Below, piece by piece: positions 62,765 to 64,000 of a stretch of DNA of 64,000 nt. Positions within the stretch are counted from its first letter, which is position 1. Each line of letters opens with the position of its first letter. This stretch comes from Archivesica marissinica (Eukaryota; Mollusca; Bivalvia; Venerida; Vesicomyidae): contig CM026401.1 in NCBI GenBank assembly GCA_014843695.1, positions 27,835,051 to 27,899,050 of the forward strand, read 5' to 3'. The translations under genes and the position numbers were made by a program. The notes beneath the pieces are model-generated. The model had not been told where the DNA came from. It searched no databases and saw only the letters and a list, made by a program, of their open reading frames with translations.

Positions 62765-63764
62765 NNNNNNNNNNNNNNNNNNNNNNNNNNNNNNNNNNNN
62801 NNNNNNNNNNNNNNNNNNNNNNNNNNNNNNNNNNNNNNNNNNNNNNNNNNNNNNNNNNNNNNNNNNNNNNNNNNNNNNNNNNNNNNNNNNNNNNNNNNNN
62901 NNNNNNNNNNNNNNNNNNNNNNNNNNNNNNNNNNNNNNNNNNNNNNNNNNNNNNNNNNNNNNNNNNNNNNNNNNNNNNNNNNNNNNNNNNNNNNNNNNNN
63001 NNNNNNNNNNNNNNNNNNNNNNNNNNNNNNNNNNNNNNNNNNNNNNNNNNNNNNNNNNNNNNNNNNNNNNNNNNNNNNNNNNNNNNNNNNNNNNNNNNNN
63101 NNNNNNNNNNNNNNNNNNNNNNNNNNNNNNNNNNNNNNNNNNNNNNNNNNNNNNNNNNNNNNNNNNNNNNNNNNNNNNNNNNNNNNNNNNNNNNNNNNNN
63201 NNNNNNNNNNNNNNNNNNNNNNNNNNNNNNNNNNNNNNNNNNNNNNNNNNNNNNNNNNNNNNNNNNNNNNNNNNNNNNNNNNNNNNNNNNNNNNNNNNNN
63301 NNNNNNNNNNNNNNNNNNNNNNNNNNNNNNNNNNNNNNNNNNNNNNNNNNNNNNNNNNNNNNNNNNNNNNNNNNNNNNNNNNNNNNNNNNNNNNNNNNNN
63401 NNNNNNNNNNNNNNNNNNNNNNNNNNNNNNNNNNNNNNNNNNNNNNNNNNNNNNNNNNNNNNNNNNNNNNNNNNNNNNNNNNNNNNNNNNNNNNNNNNNN
63501 NNNNNNNNNNNNNNNNNNNNNNNNNNNNNNNNNNNNNNNNNNNNNNNNNNNNNNNNNNNNNNNNNNNNNNNNNNNNNNNNNNNNNNNNNNNNNNNNNNNN
63601 NNNNNNNNNNNNNNNNNNNNNNNNNNNNNNNNNNNNNNNNNNNNNNNNNNNNNNNNNNNNNNNNNNNNNNNNNNNNNNNNNNNNNNNNNNNNNNNNNNNN
63701 NNNNNNNNNNNNNNNNNNNNNNNNNNNNNNNNNNNNNNNNNNNNNNNNNNNNNNNNNNNNNNNN
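62765..63764. other. assembly gap, exactly 1000 N
   Basis: Second 1000-N placeholder. The same 23-bp family is present on both sides, so the array is longer than shown. Confidence 0.99.
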
Positions 63765-64000
63765 CAATCACTATACAAGACCAGTGTACACTCACTATAC
63801 AGGCCATTGTACAATCACTATACAGGCCAGTGTACAATCACTATACAAGACCAGTGTACAATCACTATACAAGACCAGTGTACAATCATTATACAGACAA
63901 GTGTACAATCACTATACAGACCAGTGTATAATCACTATACAGACCAGTGTACAATCACTATACAGGCCATTGTACAATCACTATACAAACCAGTGTACAA
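63765..64000. repeat. 23-bp minisatellite, continuation beyond the window
   Basis: Ten units of the family seen at 51375-62764. The array continues past base 64000. Confidence 0.97.

Noticed and set aside
1..64000. Telomere, centromere or origin sequence
   Set aside because: No TTAGGG-type tract was seen, and the arrays are short-unit minisatellites of many kinds rather than one centromeric satellite. A subtelomeric position stays only a possibility.

Overview
The window is nuclear DNA of an animal, most likely a mollusc (bivalve-like). The evidence is an intron-split C-type lectin gene with GT-AG borders, several tRNA-derived SINEs of the kinds common in bivalves, decayed LINE reverse transcriptase, MITEs, and no bacterial-style gene packing. 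The species cannot be named from the sequence. About three quarters of the determined bases are tandem repeats, and two blocks of exactly 1000 N are scaffold gaps.

Left part (1-15.8 kb). After a 19-bp minisatellite (1-1545) and a 48-bp one (1931-2370) come SINEs, a TA-flanked MITE and a 62-bp minisatellite (3595-4926). The last unit of that array runs straight into the first visible exon of a C-type lectin-like domain (CTLD). The domain is encoded on the + strand by three exons, 4927-5021, 6584-6755 and 12127-12273. Their splice phases fit (1-0, 0-1, 1-1) and they join to one 137-residue domain that no single ORF shows. A fourth small exon is likely at 15461-15508 (phase 1-1), and a possible terminal hydrophobic exon lies at 31713-31768. 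The introns hold a pseudogene resembling a B-family DNA polymerase of mobile elements (minus, 7172-7950), a complete SINE with a 16-bp target-site duplication (8352-8597), a broken LINE (9497-10845), the 3' part of another LINE (minus, 12985-13872), and a MITE carrying a second MITE inside it (13890-15075).

Middle (15.8-31.3 kb). A 15.5-kb array of a 51-bp unit (about 300 copies) has nested higher-order periods of 669 bp and 2676 bp. In the gene model it lies in the last intron. Its long ORFs on both strands follow from a unit length divisible by three and are not called as genes.

Right part (31.3-64 kb). This is a succession of minisatellites with units of 34, 16, 35/71, 21, 41, 34, 34 and 23 bp. 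They are separated by short single-copy islands with SINEs, hAT-like MITEs, an inverted-repeat element and weak exon candidates. The two 34-bp families between 40.08 and 50.37 kb are homologous variants that switch near 44.55 kb. From 40 kb to the end there is no credible gene.

I found no RNA gene, CRISPR array, operon or new enzymatic system. The most interesting content is the hidden CTLD gene, the minisatellite that supplies its splice acceptor, and the unusual density of unrelated minisatellites.
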